A stretch of DNA of 60,000 bases from Liolophura sinensis (Eukaryota; Mollusca; Polyplacophora; Chitonida; Chitonidae): assembly GCF_032854445.1 (NCBI RefSeq), contig NC_088295.1:20759385-20819384 (forward strand), read 5' to 3'. The position numbers were made by a program, and so were the translations under genes. Shown here in pieces: positions 47,855-59,770 of this stretch (position 1 is the first letter of the stretch; each line of letters begins with the position of its first letter). The notes under the pieces were generated by a model. That model worked only from the letters and a program-made list of their open reading frames with translations. It was not told where the DNA came from and searched no databases.

Positions 47855-47876
47855 ACATGCAACAACATAAAAATGA

Positions 47877-48137
47877 ATATGCATGTATATGCATATACAT
47901 GTAAATTATTTACCCTCTCAGAAAATTCTAATTTTCCCACCAGTGATGTTACGAACCTGTATAAATGGAATTTTGTAAATGAGACTATGCCAGCTGTTTG
48001 GCTGGCTTGATAAATACAAGTCTGACCAACACATCAAAGATACATGTACTACAATCCATATGCTTCTGTGACAAAGTGAACAGATCAATAAAGCAATTTA
48101 TTTTTTTCACTCTGCAATGCCTCAAGACCCTCTCAAG
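47877..48137. other. spacer between SINEs, no gene seen
   Basis: Includes ATGCATGTATATGCATATACATG palindrome-rich text, here interrupted, at about 47878-47900. Nothing else was seen. Confidence 0.4.
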
Positions 48138-48283
48138 ATTGCTCTGAGTTCAAGTCCAGCTCAAGCTGGCCTCCTCTCCTATCCTAAGGTCTTCCCTGGT
48201 GACCACTGCTCATCACAAATGCCAGTGTGAATCAGTGTATGTGCTGTGCCGGTGTAAAACACCAATCAAATAAATAAATAAAA
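48138..48283 (+). mobile_element. SINE family 1, internally shortened variant
   Basis: The box-B-like CTGAGTTCAAGTCCAGCTCA and the start of the body are present. The centre is different or deleted, and the tail GTAAAACACCAATCAAATAA with AATAAATAAA is intact. Either a diverged subfamily or a deletion derivative. Confidence 0.75.
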
Positions 48284-50132
48284 TTAGTACATGTGCCGAT
48301 GCTGGGATTGTGTGTCCAAGAATTTAATGGTTAACACTGATTTACCTAAAAAGAATAATTTAATGTTCAGTATACTGTATTCTGTAAATACATGTATATT
48401 CTGTGTTCACTGTGATGTTGGCCAACCTTGCCATGTTGTTATATCTGTATAATCAAATCATGAAACTGCAAACATGTACATGTAAAGATATCTTTTTATA
48501 AGTAGAAAAACTGAGGCATATTTCTTATGTACTCTTGAAGTGTGGTTAACTTAAGTATTCCACAGGGCCACATACATGTACATCTATCATGAACTGTCAC
48601 CCATGCTTCTGACATGTACATGTAAAATGAGCTTCCAGATTTCCAATTTGGCACAATTGGAGGGGGGGGGGGGGGAGCAAAATCGGTCTGTTTCCTCAGA
48701 CTGGGAAGCAGATGTCAATATAAAAATATCCTACGATCAATGTCTCCATACATTTGACAGGATAGAAGACAGCTCTACAGCACAGGTGGTCAGAAGGATT
48801 AAATCAACCAGTCATCACTCAATGTCAAGACACAAATGGATAACAGTACATTTCTTACGCCAACTGTAGCCGTTGCTACCATGATCTAATACATAAATGA
48901 TTGTGGTTGTCATTACACTTGTCTAGTTCCTTTGTGCTTGATTCATGGGAAAATGGATCCACTAATACAGGCGAGACTATATAGACTAAGAGACAACTAA
49001 GGGCTTTGGAGTGTCAAGTAAAAGTACATGAAGTTATCCCCTGTAGTTAAAATATCAGCGCTACATTATGTTATGAATATTGTCATACATGACCTATCAC
49101 ATTACCTAATACATGAATGTGGAAATATACTTGTGTTTAGCAACAGTACATAATCCCAAAACTTTCTAACTCAGTATTCATCTAAATACAGGCAAGCATG
49201 ACAGAGATTGAAATTTTGGGCTGTTAAATCTGCACATGTTCTCAGGAAAGTAACATTCTGTGTTTATTCAAATTGGACTTTCATGCCTTCATCAAGAATA
49301 TTATAAAATCAGTCACTCAGGTGTATGGGTCTAGGACGTATTCTTAGAGAGAACATGCATTATAAAGCAGTATGCTGACTGATTCCTAACAAACTATGAA
49401 AACATAAAGCAGTGGCCAAACAGAGCCCGCATGATTTTATGTAAGGATGACTTAAGAAAGGTAAATATAATCTGAAGTGAAAGAGGAGAAATCTTCTGAA
49501 GCTAAACAGGAAATATTGATAGATAATTAATAAGCTTCTCCTTGATCAATAATTTAGTAAGCACTCTTCCTTAGTAACCTGAGGGAGAAAAACCTAAGGA
49601 TCACAAACACACACACCAATATATATGGAGTACTCACATGCACAATACGGTATACCCAGTTATAGATGTACATGTATCTCTGGCACAACAAAGCCATACA
49701 TCAGGAGGGTGGATATTAAGGTCAGGTGAGGTTCACTGTAGAGTATATCCAAGGTTGGGTTTAACATGTTTGGGGTGAAGCTGGCAGAGCCACAGTGTTG
49801 AGAACTGTACTGTTCTGCTAACAGGTAGAGTATCATATTGACATGCCATCTCCCAGCACCTTCATCTCTAACCTCATTCCACTAGAAGCTCTGTCAGGAA
49901 GACTGGCCTCACCAGATTTACACACCAATCACTGCACACACATTTCAGGTCAATTCCTCTAATCGCTTTGAAATAACTTGTCTAAAGCCATTTCATATCA
50001 GATATATAACCTAGTGGTTCAAGCGCCAGATCAAGAGACTGACATTTTAAAAGCCAACAAGCTCATGACTAATAAAACCATCCATCTAAGCTTTCAGTGT
50101 GGCTGGAGAAAGATGAAACCACTGCCTCTACA
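48284..50132. other. non-coding stretch, no gene seen
   Basis: It contains a 14-G run at 48662-48675. No exon or transposon was recognised. Confidence 0.4.
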
Positions 50133-50211
50133 CCCCCCCCCCCCCCCCAACCCCACCCCGCTGAATAGAGTGTGTGTGTGTGAGAAAGAGAGAAAGAGAG
50201 AGAGAGAGAGG
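50133..50211. repeat. poly-C tract plus (GT)n and (GA)n
   Basis: Sixteen C at 50133-50148, then CCCC-rich text, GTGTGTGTGTGTG at 50170-50182, then a purine GA run at 50183-50211. Confidence 0.95.
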
Positions 50212-50639
50212 AATTCTAAGTGATCCATAGGCTATGCTGACTTGTGTAGCTGATTGGGAGGCTAGTGGACTAACAAACAGGCTGTAGGGCGAACATACAT
50301 GTTCATGTGCACGTATATCACAGCTCCAGCACCCCCTCAATCAGTGGTGTAACTGAATTTTTTTGGTGCCTGTATCTCAAGTCAACCTGCCCTCACTGGA
50401 AAGGGCCTGCCATCAGGGCATATGATAGCCTTAATCTACCTGCCCACAGCCAATGTCTGACAGAGCCAAATATTACCAAATGCCTTTGACGGAATGGATG
50501 ATAGAATGAAGCACAAGCAGAACATATATTATAGAAATTGATCATTCTCCTGTCTTGGTCATACCAGTTTAATTAAATTAAACACTGAGGTCTATAATTT
50601 TCAACAACTTCTAATATTTACCTACCTCAACGTCTGATG

Positions 50640-51130
50640 GTTGAATTAATAAGCCCAGTAGGTCCATTCCGCAAGGCACTTTGCGGAATGCAGTGGACAT
50701 TTAAATTCACTTTGAAACAGCGGCACACGCCAATTTCTGGTGTGCATTGAAGAGAATAGGGCCTTTACTACCACTCCTGCGAGTATAAATGTTCGTTAGA
50801 AAACGATGCAAGCTACACAATTGCAGCTTCTCGTTAGCAAGGAATTGATGTTAAAAATACGAACTCTCCTATGTTCGGCTTCGCGTACTAGATGTATGCA
50901 TCACAGTAACCGTACCACAAGGAAATGAGCCACAGAGAACACAGACAACTCTCTCACCCAATGGCGGAGCTCTTGTGTGGCAGAGGCACGTTTGTCGATT
51001 TAACAACAACAACAGAAGAGTAAAAGGTTAACACATGACATCCTTCGGACATTACGAGTTGAATTTTATTTGTAAAGGAGAAAATCAACTTCGGGAAATA
51101 GAAGACATCGAGGCTACACGAGCCCATAAC
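50640..51130. promoter_or_regulatory. CpG-bearing block, candidate promoter or first exon
   Basis: CpG dinucleotides are clustered (GGCTTCGCGTAC, GCGAGTATAAATG, AATGGCGGAG, GTTTGTCGAT) between CpG-poor flanks. On the minus strand a donor-like GCCATTGG, then GTGAGAGAG lies at about 50960, so a non-coding first exon of the Kir gene could end there. A TATAAA-like GAGTATAAATG at about 50778 instead faces plus. Direction is undecided. Confidence 0.25.
50662..50694. repeat. hairpin with 9-bp arms
   Basis: ATTCCGCAA (50666-50674) and TTGCGGAAT (50681-50689) are exact reverse complements around a 6-base loop. GTCCA and TGGAC extend the symmetry outside with a small bulge. Confidence 0.6.
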
Positions 51131-51965
51131 ATGCCTCCAATTACTAATGCCACCAAAATGTGCATGTATCTGGATAGCAGCTACATCCATAGCCTACTGT
51201 ACTTTGCAAGGTAGAGCTCTTTCATGAATTGTTTATTCAACTGTTACCTTTAGGTTCAACATCACCTATTTTTCAACTATTAGCACAGCTGTGTTTGTAT
51301 CCACCTCTGGATCTCATCACAACAAAAGCAGAAAACTTTCCAGACAAGCTAAAGGCCCTGAATATTGCCTGAAATCTGATACCATACACAGTGATGATAC
51401 AACAGCATTCTGAAACACCGAACCTAGGCAAAATTATCAATTAATGGCTTCGGAGCCCGGGTTAATTGTATAATTTGTACTATTTTTTATAGCCATTTTA
51501 CACAGCACAATAATTAACCGATCAAAATAACCATTGAAACAAAAAGAATATACAGAATGACTTCATTATACACCAATTTATTCCTCCATAATTATGTTCT
51601 ATTATTTTGGAGGACATGAGCATGTGCAAGAACATGCTCTACTTTAATAAAAAAAAAAGCCACTCAATCCCTCACTAGAGTGTATCTTCATCAGAAATAA
51701 GAAAATTCTGACAATTCCAATGTTAAATCAATAATTTAAAGTTTAGTGTTTACATAGTTACATGTCTTCAGCTCTTCACTGGTACCTAATACTTTCAATA
51801 AAATCACAGAGGCCCAAAACAGACACACGAAGCATTTGTTCATAATAATTTATACATGCTGAAAGAAATAAAAACTCATGAGGACTACTGAATCTTTTAT
51901 CATTGTGCTATGTGATTAGTATAGACAAAGATATGGTCAACATTCATGGGAAGGTCTGCCAACAA
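51131..51965. other. non-coding stretch, no gene seen
   Basis: AT-rich; nothing recognised. Confidence 0.4.
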
Positions 51966-52078
51966 GGTCCACCCAGGTTCCTCCCATCATAATGCTGACC
52001 GCTGTCGTATTAGTGAAATAGTCTTGAGTATGGCATAAACATCAATCACATAAATAAATAAATACATAAATAAACAAA
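51966..52078 (+). mobile_element. SINE family 1, 3' half
   Basis: It keeps CATCATAATGCTGACCGCTG, TCGTATTAGTGAAATAGTCT, then TGAGTATGGCATAAACATCA and the AATAAATAAATA tail. The 5' half is missing. Confidence 0.78.
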
Positions 52079-54951
52079 TAGATATGGTCAAATACATACT
52101 TTCAGGTACTTATATCATACATGTACCTCCTAAATACAGAAGAATGGCTTCTAATGTGAGCACGTTAATGTAAATGACATTTTAAACTTTGCTGCCATGG
52201 AAACAAGAAACAATCAAAATTATCTTGGGTTAAATGGGACCTGAACTGGACACATATACCAAATCTGACAGTTTCAATCCAATGTAGTTTGGCATCCCTT
52301 GTGAGCACACAAAAGATTCGTATTCTATTCAGCATATTGCACGTGTGTTGATGGGATATAAAAAAAGTGGTGTTATTCCAGCTACATTTCACTGACAAGC
52401 ACATATGCCAAATGTAGGCAAAAATCACTGCAGGCATGTTATAGGATCGCGTAGCCTATACAGACTGTAACCAAGCCAGAACTACGGTTCAGTGCTCACA
52501 TGTACTTGTATAAAACATGAACATACACACTTGGAAAGTTATATGTATATGCATGTATCAATGAATCACAGAAACAATCCTGTATGCCTGAGGATAAAAA
52601 GGCTACTGAAAAAAAACAAAAATGAAGCATTTTATGGCTATGTTGTATACCGTTGTTGTAGGCCTTCACAGCGATGAAGTCACTCCAATATATGGAAAAG
52701 ACCAATCCAAACAATCAGACCACGTTTAGACTCTTTCTGTAAACTCTAGGAAATCTGACGTTAATTTGATACTGTTCATGCAGATCGAAAATGAAATCCT
52801 TACTCTTGCACATGCTTCATCACTCTTACAAAACGTCACTGTGACACGCGACTTATTCATAACCAGCGAGATAGTGTTGGTTGATCCAAATGCTGGTTTG
52901 TCAAAATCATCTTCAGTGTGCAAGAAAATCAACATTTGTATGTTTATTTATGTGACGCAAACAACCAAAACACAGCGGCTAGAAGTGTTAAAGTGTTAGA
53001 CCATGATGGTCTAAGAAGAAATGCCATGAAATGTATGAATTGTAAGAATATGAGCTGCTGATAATCATTTACAAATGCATTGAGTGTTCTGGCACAAGAG
53101 CAGGTGAGATTTATTTAGAGACTGAAGCATGACAACACTCCAAGTAGGTCAACCCGACAGCTTCCTACAGCTGATTGTATACATGCGTATAAATATTGAC
53201 CGCAAGTTATTGCGCTAAGACTCGCAGAAAGCTACGTGTATAGATCATACGTAAATTAAGCTATTCATGTTTTAAACATTCAAAAAGCAATTCAGACATT
53301 TTTTCTTGATATATGTTGCAACACGTAATCGGGTCGGAATTAAAATTAGGACAATTTCAAAGGAGAGTGACTGTAGTCTTGTGGGACGGCCAGACATCAT
53401 GTATAAATGTATACTACCCAGCCTACATGGACAAAGATTCTGGAGCTAAGAGGTTAGCCTGTTGACAGCATGCCTGGGTACATGTGTGTGTCTCATTACC
53501 AGAAGTTCTCGGCAGGATTCAGACATTTGCATTTTTGAATTTTAGTCCTTTGATCATTCATCAAAGCAATATGCTGAAAGCAGATGAACATTAGGTCTTC
53601 CATCACAAAGACACACTTCTGAATACTGTATCATTATGTAAATGACTTTTAAGCATCTAAGTGAAAGCAGACTGAAAATCAATACACTTACACATGACAG
53701 ACAAACAAACAAAATTACAAGCACTGTATGAGCAATGGCAATTTGGATACAAAGCTTTTACACCTGTCTTGTTCTTATTCCTACATGCAGATTAGCATTT
53801 GTAACATGCATAATATACCTGTACAATGTCTTCTATCCAGAGTATAAGGTGGCCAAGCAGACAACTTGTAAAAGCTTGCTTTTTTGCTGTGTGTGTTGTT
53901 ATGGGTGTTTTTTTGGTTTTCATTTTGAACCCTAGATGACTTTTACATTTACACTGATTAAGCTTATATTCTCACATTCAATGGTTTCAGTCTAAGAAGT
54001 ATGATGAGAAGAGGTGCTTAGACAACACAGATCGATTGGGACCTCTTCATAACATCAGCCCTGATGCAGGGAGTCTACGCATGATCATCAATGTGCAGCA
54101 TTAGACATACATCACACAACACTTTGATGTGCCGTTTGCCAACCATAACATGAAGAACATGCACAAATAAGCTACATGTACATCTACTCTTTCACCTTCC
54201 AGTGACATCAAATATTAAATCAATCTAACCATGCATAATTATTTAACATTAAGGTTCATGCACACCTCTGTTAATAATATGATTGTTGGATGAGGAGATT
54301 TTTGTATATTACGAATCAGCAAAGGAATATCAGGATGCAACATATAACAACAATCATGCCGTGGTATATTTCTACAAATATTAAACTTATATTCTTCAGT
54401 ATATCAACTTTTAAATCTTCTAGTACCCCAGTTTCATTCTTTATTTATTTTATTGTTAATCTTACATGTATACTCCAATAAATTTGCAGTTCTATGATGA
54501 AGGTTAGTTTGGTGGGTTTTATAGTGGAGTGCCCGTGGTAACCACCATTCTTAAGTGAGTTAAGGCAAACTCTCCGACTTGTCACATATAGAAGTCACAT
54601 TGGTTGATTGCAAGTTGTCTCCAGCAAATTTCATCCATGACTACCTGTACATGGGAAAGCACTCTGGGCAGCTTACTCCCACCAGTATCCCATGAACAAT
54701 GAAAGAGAGGGAACCTAGAAAACGCCTGGACCAAAAGTGGGATTAATCCCACATCTTATGTGACCTAGTGATGGAAAGGTAAAGAGCTTGACCTCTGCCA
54801 TGGCCCATTCCAATTTTATTTATTTCTATCAGAAATTAAAACGAACATCCTTTCAGTGTGAATAATACTTTTGACAGATGCTCAAGGCTTCAGCTAATGC
54901 TTCCATGATCAACAGTCACCACCTTCTCCCAAAATAAGCTTAAGAAACATA
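52079..54951. other. non-coding stretch, no gene seen
   Basis: A minus-strand frame at 52726-52935 (DDFDKPAFGSTNTISLVMNK...) has a protein-like composition but no motif or splice support. The rest is AT-rich without recognised repeats. Confidence 0.35.
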
Positions 54952-55010
54952 CAGTCATGGAAAAAATTATTAGACCACTCATATTTTCTTTGGTTTCTTG
55001 TTCATTTTAA
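54952..55010 (+). repeat. left terminal inverted repeat of the Tc1-like element
   Basis: The outer 27 bases are exactly inverted at the right end. The middle about 15 bases differ and the inner 16 match again. Transposase-binding sites in this family lie in these repeats. Confidence 0.93.
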
Positions 55011-55274
55011 TGCCTGGCAACCCTAAAGGTGTATTAACCGAAGATTACAATGAATACGACAAAAATCCAGCTGATTCCATAATACTTTGTCGTATTTGAT
55101 ATGCTTTAAGGTCAGTTGTATTCCTAGGGTGTATGCGAGGCAATTTCATGCTTTCCATTTACATGCAGACTTACATAAAGAGTGGTTTCCTGTTTACATG
55201 TAGGCTTACATAAATAGGGGTCTCTTGTTTATATATTAAGACGCAGCACAACTCGGTAGTTGTCAGCTCCCATA

Positions 55275-56305
55275 ATGCCTAAAACGAAAGAATTATGTGG
55301 AGCCAGAAAGGCAGCCATCTTGGCACAGCTGGATACTGGATTGAGCGAGCGACGAGTGGCCAAAAAACTGAAGATCTCTAAGACAGCAGTTCATTACACC
55401 AAGAAAAAGCAAGCCGAACATGGTACTACAAAACTGCTAGCTGGTCGAGGCAGGAAACGTCTTTCTACCCCACGAGATGACCGAGCACTCATCCGGTCCT
55501 GTATCAAGAATCGTCGTCAGACCTCCAGAGACCTTAGAAATGAGTGGGCATTGTCAACAAATGTGACTTGTTCAGCAAGAACAGTTCGAAACCGACTTCT
55601 TGAAGCTGGTCTAAAGTCGCACAGGGCGCGGAAGAAGCCCTCCATCAACGAGAGGCAGCGGAAGGCCCGCTTGCGTTTTGCGAGGGATCACAAGAATTGG
55701 ACTGTTGATGATTGGGCTAAAGTTCTCTTCAGTGATGAATCCAATTTTGAGTTGATGCCTACTCCAGCCAACTTACTGGTTAGGAGGAAGCCTGGGGAAG
55801 CCTACAAACCAGACTGCCTTGCTCCTACTGTAAAGCATGGGGGGTGGATCAGTGATGATCTGGGGTTGTTTCAGTATGGGTGGAACAGGACAGATGCAGT
55901 TGTGTGAAGGGAGAATGAACCAAGTCACATACAGAGCTACTCTTGAAAACACTCTTCTTCCATCAGCTGTTACACTCTTTCCTGGCTTCGAATGACTGGA
56001 TTTTCCAACAAGACAATGCCCCTTGCCACACGGCAAGGTCAGTTAAAACCTGGATAGAGAACCGGAACATTCGAACCATGAATTGGCCTGCTCAGTCACC
56101 TGATCTGAATCCAATTGAAAACCTGTGGAATATTATCAAGTTCAAAATGGAGAACCACAAGCCCAAAAACAAAGCAAATTTGTTCGAATTTTTGCAACAG
56201 GAATGGGCTGCTGTGACCGCAGGGCAATGTAACAAACTGGTGGAGAGCATGCCAAGGTGCATGGCTGCAGTCATCAAAAACAATGGGCATGCAATCAAGT
56301 ACTAA
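55275..56305 (+). pseudogene. Tc1-like transposase, DD34E, with two frameshifts
   Basis: ATG at 55275 starts MPKTKELCGARKAAILAQL. Two helix-turn-helix motifs follow (about GLSERRVAKKLKISKTAVHY and LRNEWALSTNVTCSARTVRN), with a GRGRKR basic hook between them. Then comes the catalytic domain: FSDESNF (first Asp), QQDNAPCH (second Asp) and SPDLNPIENLW (Glu), with 34 residues between second Asp and Glu as in active Tc1 enzymes. It ends NNGHAIKY at TAA 56303-56305. A six-G run at 55839-55844 has one base too many and shifts the frame. A second small indel near 55990-55998 shifts it again, just before the second Asp block. All catalytic residues are otherwise kept, so the copy was inactivated recently. 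Confidence 0.93.
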
Positions 56306-56547
56306 CTCCCGTATGAGACTGAGAGTCATGTGACTACGTGACTAGGAGACAGGAGAAAAAATGAAATGCCAAAATGTTTTTGAGAATACAGTTGCCACAT
56401 CTACAGATGTATGAAGTGATTTTGGTCATTGTCAAGAAAGTCATAGAGAACTGATAGATATCACCTCTTAAATAAAACCCTTATGAACTATTTCTGTTTT
56501 CATCACTTTCTTTGCCCAAACAAATGTTCCTTCAGTTGTGCAAGGTT

Positions 56548-56606
56548 TTAAAATGAACAAGAAATGGGAGAAAGCAAGGGTGGTCTAATAATTTTTTCCA
56601 TGACTG
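56548..56606 (-). repeat. right terminal inverted repeat of the Tc1-like element
   Basis: Inverted copy of 54952-55010; see the left repeat. Confidence 0.93.
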
Positions 56607-56608
56607 TA

Positions 56609-57600
56609 TGGCTGAAGTTCAGCTTATGTCCCATGAAAGTACATGTACCACAGACTACATACTGGAGCCTGTTCCAAGCTATGTAAAAACATATCATTCA
56701 CTGTAATGTGTGCTAGTGAACTACACTGAACTACCCACTTTACTTTACAAGCACAATAATGAGGTGACAGTAAGCATTAATTACAGTCAAGAGCAAAAAT
56801 CAACTTTTTTGTGTGGGCAATATTCCCAATTTTTCTCTTTTACCTTCTGACAACAGGAAGTCTGGCTATACTAGATTATAGTGCTGCTGGAGTGCACCGT
56901 TGCAACTACCACATGTGAGCTGCAGGGCTTTGCACAATTCCTTTGTAATCATTTCACAAAGGTCTTAAACAAGATGTTAATCGAGAAGATGGAAGTATGG
57001 CATGGAAATGCAAAACAAAAAGCTCCTGGGAAAAATAAATTAAAAAAAGACGGGTACCGTTGTTGTTGTAGCTTATATGCAACAATGAAAAGTCTGCAGT
57101 TTAAACTTTGCTTAAGTGTATTATGAGACCTATATGTATCATACTGTGCATGATCAGTAGCTTTAGACTTGGGCAATTACACTTACTGTGTGATTTGATC
57201 CCCTTACTTTCCCCCCAATTATCGAGTCTTCAACACAAAAAACATTGTTTGTAAACTATTTATCACAGCAAAATTTGTTATAATGAAACTACATACTGTA
57301 CTGCTCTAATGAAGGAAACTTTATCAATGTACCTCGGCCTATTCCTTAACACATACATGAACAGATTTTCTGGTGGAATAAGGTACATGTAAACAATACT
57401 TTTTTGCTCATGACCCTAATGTAAATGACCAATAAAACCAATAAAAATCTCCAGGAGTTTTGTTTTGTCAAGAAAGAAACAATGATTAGAATTTATTTCG
57501 AAATGCCCTAGGCCTCAATTCTAAAACATACATGTACCAATAAGTACATGCACATGTACCGTAAGACAAATGGGATGTCATGTCTCAAGATATAAGTTAA
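56609..57600. other. non-coding stretch, no gene seen
   Basis: Short open frames on both strands at 56881-57176 overlap without motifs. Confidence 0.4.
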
Positions 57601-57644
57601 ATATTCTGGAATATGGTGTAAAACACCAATGAAATAAATAAATC
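57601..57644 (+). mobile_element. SINE family 1 tail fragment
   Basis: GGTGTAAAACACCAATGAAA followed by TAAATAAAT matches only the last 35-40 bases of family 1. Confidence 0.6.
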
Positions 57645-59660
57645 CTGTCTCAAGAAGCTAGAACAAATCTAACATCACAGTGTTATCACACACAGCACCA
57701 AGATAACAAAGATTTTTATGGGCAATTATTTCATATCTTATCCTAAAGGCTGGTGCACCTATAGGATTTTACAGCACCTAATCTGCCACTGTTGTCTTTT
57801 TAGTTTTTATTCTAGATTTAGAGTATGTTAAAAGTTTATTCATTAGAACAAAGCACTTCAGTTTGGGAATTGAAATAAAAAAAGTCTGCCACAGACTGGT
57901 CCAACTTAACTTCATTGTAGTGAACTACAACAATAACAGGGGCTGGTGTCTCCAGTGGGTTAAATGTGGATAACTTTGCGGTCCGTCAATGTTGTTACCT
58001 GGACACCTCTCTCTAAGGGTTTTTTTTCTAGCCAATTTCTTTTTAGAAGCCCCATTTGAGCTATCAGAAAACTCAATATTTTTTCGTCATCAATGTATCA
58101 AAAACTCAATGTTTCTCCCCGTATAATATTTCCCAAACCTAAAAACTCAAGATTAAATCTGTTAAAATTTTTTTTATTAGCCTCTTCACTAATTTATACT
58201 CTTTCTGAAATCATAGACCTGTGTTAATAGATATTTTTAACTTTGATTTGATTGTTAAGTAACAAATTATGTCATCTCAGCTGTTGATTTTACACCTAAT
58301 TCTCGTGATAATGATGCAAGGCGATTGAGTATTTCTAATCTATATTAACTACTATTTTCCAGAAAAAGAGATTGTGTAACCCAATGTACAGTAGCATTAC
58401 CTGTGTATACATGATTGTATACATGCATATATGTCTAAAATGTCCTTAGGTGAAGAGGTTATACTGTCTCATACATTTCTAGTGATTTTTAGTGAATTAG
58501 TGATTTATGCAGAACAGTAAACAGGTGGAAAAAATATGGATGTAAACATTTACATTGCTACTTCAGCCATACACAAAGGCCATGTTTTGTACAAGTTTAT
58601 TTATCGAGTAACATTTTGTGTAGCCGAACAGTCTAGTATCCCACTGAAACGCTGCGAAACATATGAGCATTGAATTGACCCCTCTAGTGAGCAATCATTT
58701 GTCTGGGGGTGATTTTGTTTGTCGGTTAGGGAAAATAGCGACTGCTGAAAGTGTCCCATCTGAGGCGAGGAAAAAACCCAAATCACAACCTTGTGCGTGC
58801 ATAACCTTTGACCAATACTGGTGATGTGCTGACGACTCCAGCCAGAGATGAAACAAAGTTGGCACTAATCCATAAGCTAAGAAACACATGTTTGAAAGAG
58901 GAACAACCCCTAAAGTCAGAGAAACATAGAAACTCAATTTAATTCATAAAAACTCAATATAAAATATGTCTAATACTCAATTTTCCGATATTTCTAGAAA
59001 ATACCCTGTCTCTGTACATGTACTTTTCAGGTACCAGTGAAAATGTTTCCATAGAAACACTCACTTGAATAAACCATTAATACTGGTTTGGTACTGGCTT
59101 GGTACTGGCTTCCCAATGGCTGCACTCTGTTTACGTTTAGCCCTGAAGTACCCAATTCTGCAAAATATCCGCTGTGAATAGAATGTCACAACTTTTATGT
59201 CAGGCCAGCATTAAACTGGTTACTTGTTACAGCAGAGTTCCTTTAAAGAAACCATAAAAAGGAATGCATCAGAAAGACTAAAAATCAAAGATTCCTCTAT
59301 TGCCACCTATCCAAAATTAGGTGTGGCAATATCTGCTGAAATGCACACAGATTTGAATCAATTTCCCAATGCAAAATAGCTTACCGGAAATTCTTTTTGT
59401 TTTCATTCCATGTGAATTTTGTCACTACAAAGTCTTTGTGACTGAACCAATGATCCAGTAAATTTCACTCTATAGCAAAATATAAATAGCAGTAAGTTCA
59501 GAATACTGCCTGGTCCAACACATGTGTTAGCTAATTAAATGTCTTCACAACTTGTAAATCATTCAACATAATTCAAGCATACCATATAAACCTTCACGGT
59601 TTCCAAAGGCCTGAGATAACATCAAGTCAACATGTATCCATATGTATATACATGTACGTT
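57645..59660. other. non-coding stretch with AAAACTCAA(T/G) motif clusters
   Basis: AAAACTCAA(T/G) recurs on both sides of 58180-58920 (58068, 58100, 58141 and 58949 areas). A minus-strand frame at 58601-58937 in between shows no domain. A short run of GGTACTGGCTT repeats lies at 59090-59110. Confidence 0.4.
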
Positions 59661-59770
59661 TAGCCAGGAGGGTGTCTCAGTGTATTTGAGACACTTTATT
59701 CCAACAAAATTAACATTGAACAAATAGGAAAAAATTGGGAATGAGACACCGTGATTTCAACCTCTGGCTA
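59661..59770. repeat. short inverted-repeat element, possible MITE
   Basis: TAGCCAGGAGG at the left pairs with CCTCTGGCTA at the right. Inside these GGTGTCTCA (59671-59679) pairs with TGAGACACC (59742-59750). There is no coding capacity and no clear target duplication. Confidence 0.45.

Larger units (their letters stand above)
54952..56606 (+). mobile_element. Tc1-like DNA transposon, nearly complete, non-autonomous
   Basis: Terminal inverted repeats of about 59 bases (54952-55010 and 56548-56606) share an exact outer 27 bases beginning CAGTCATGGAAAAAATTATT and an exact inner end (TTCTTGTTCATTTTAA). A TA dinucleotide flanks each end (54950-54951, 56607-56608), the Tc1/mariner target-site duplication. 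Length 1655 bp is typical of the family. The single transposase gene inside is frameshifted, so this copy could move only with enzyme from elsewhere. Confidence 0.95.

Noticed and set aside
47280-47884. Open frames on both strands across the SINE pair (e.g. LVSALVQRDDP...)
   Set aside because: They fall wholly inside the two SINE copies and are repeated in both; SINEs do not encode proteins.
52726-52935. Minus-strand frame DDFDKPAFGSTNTISLVMNK...
   Set aside because: Protein-like in composition, but no acceptor or donor, no domain and no partner exons; kept only as an aside in the stretch description.
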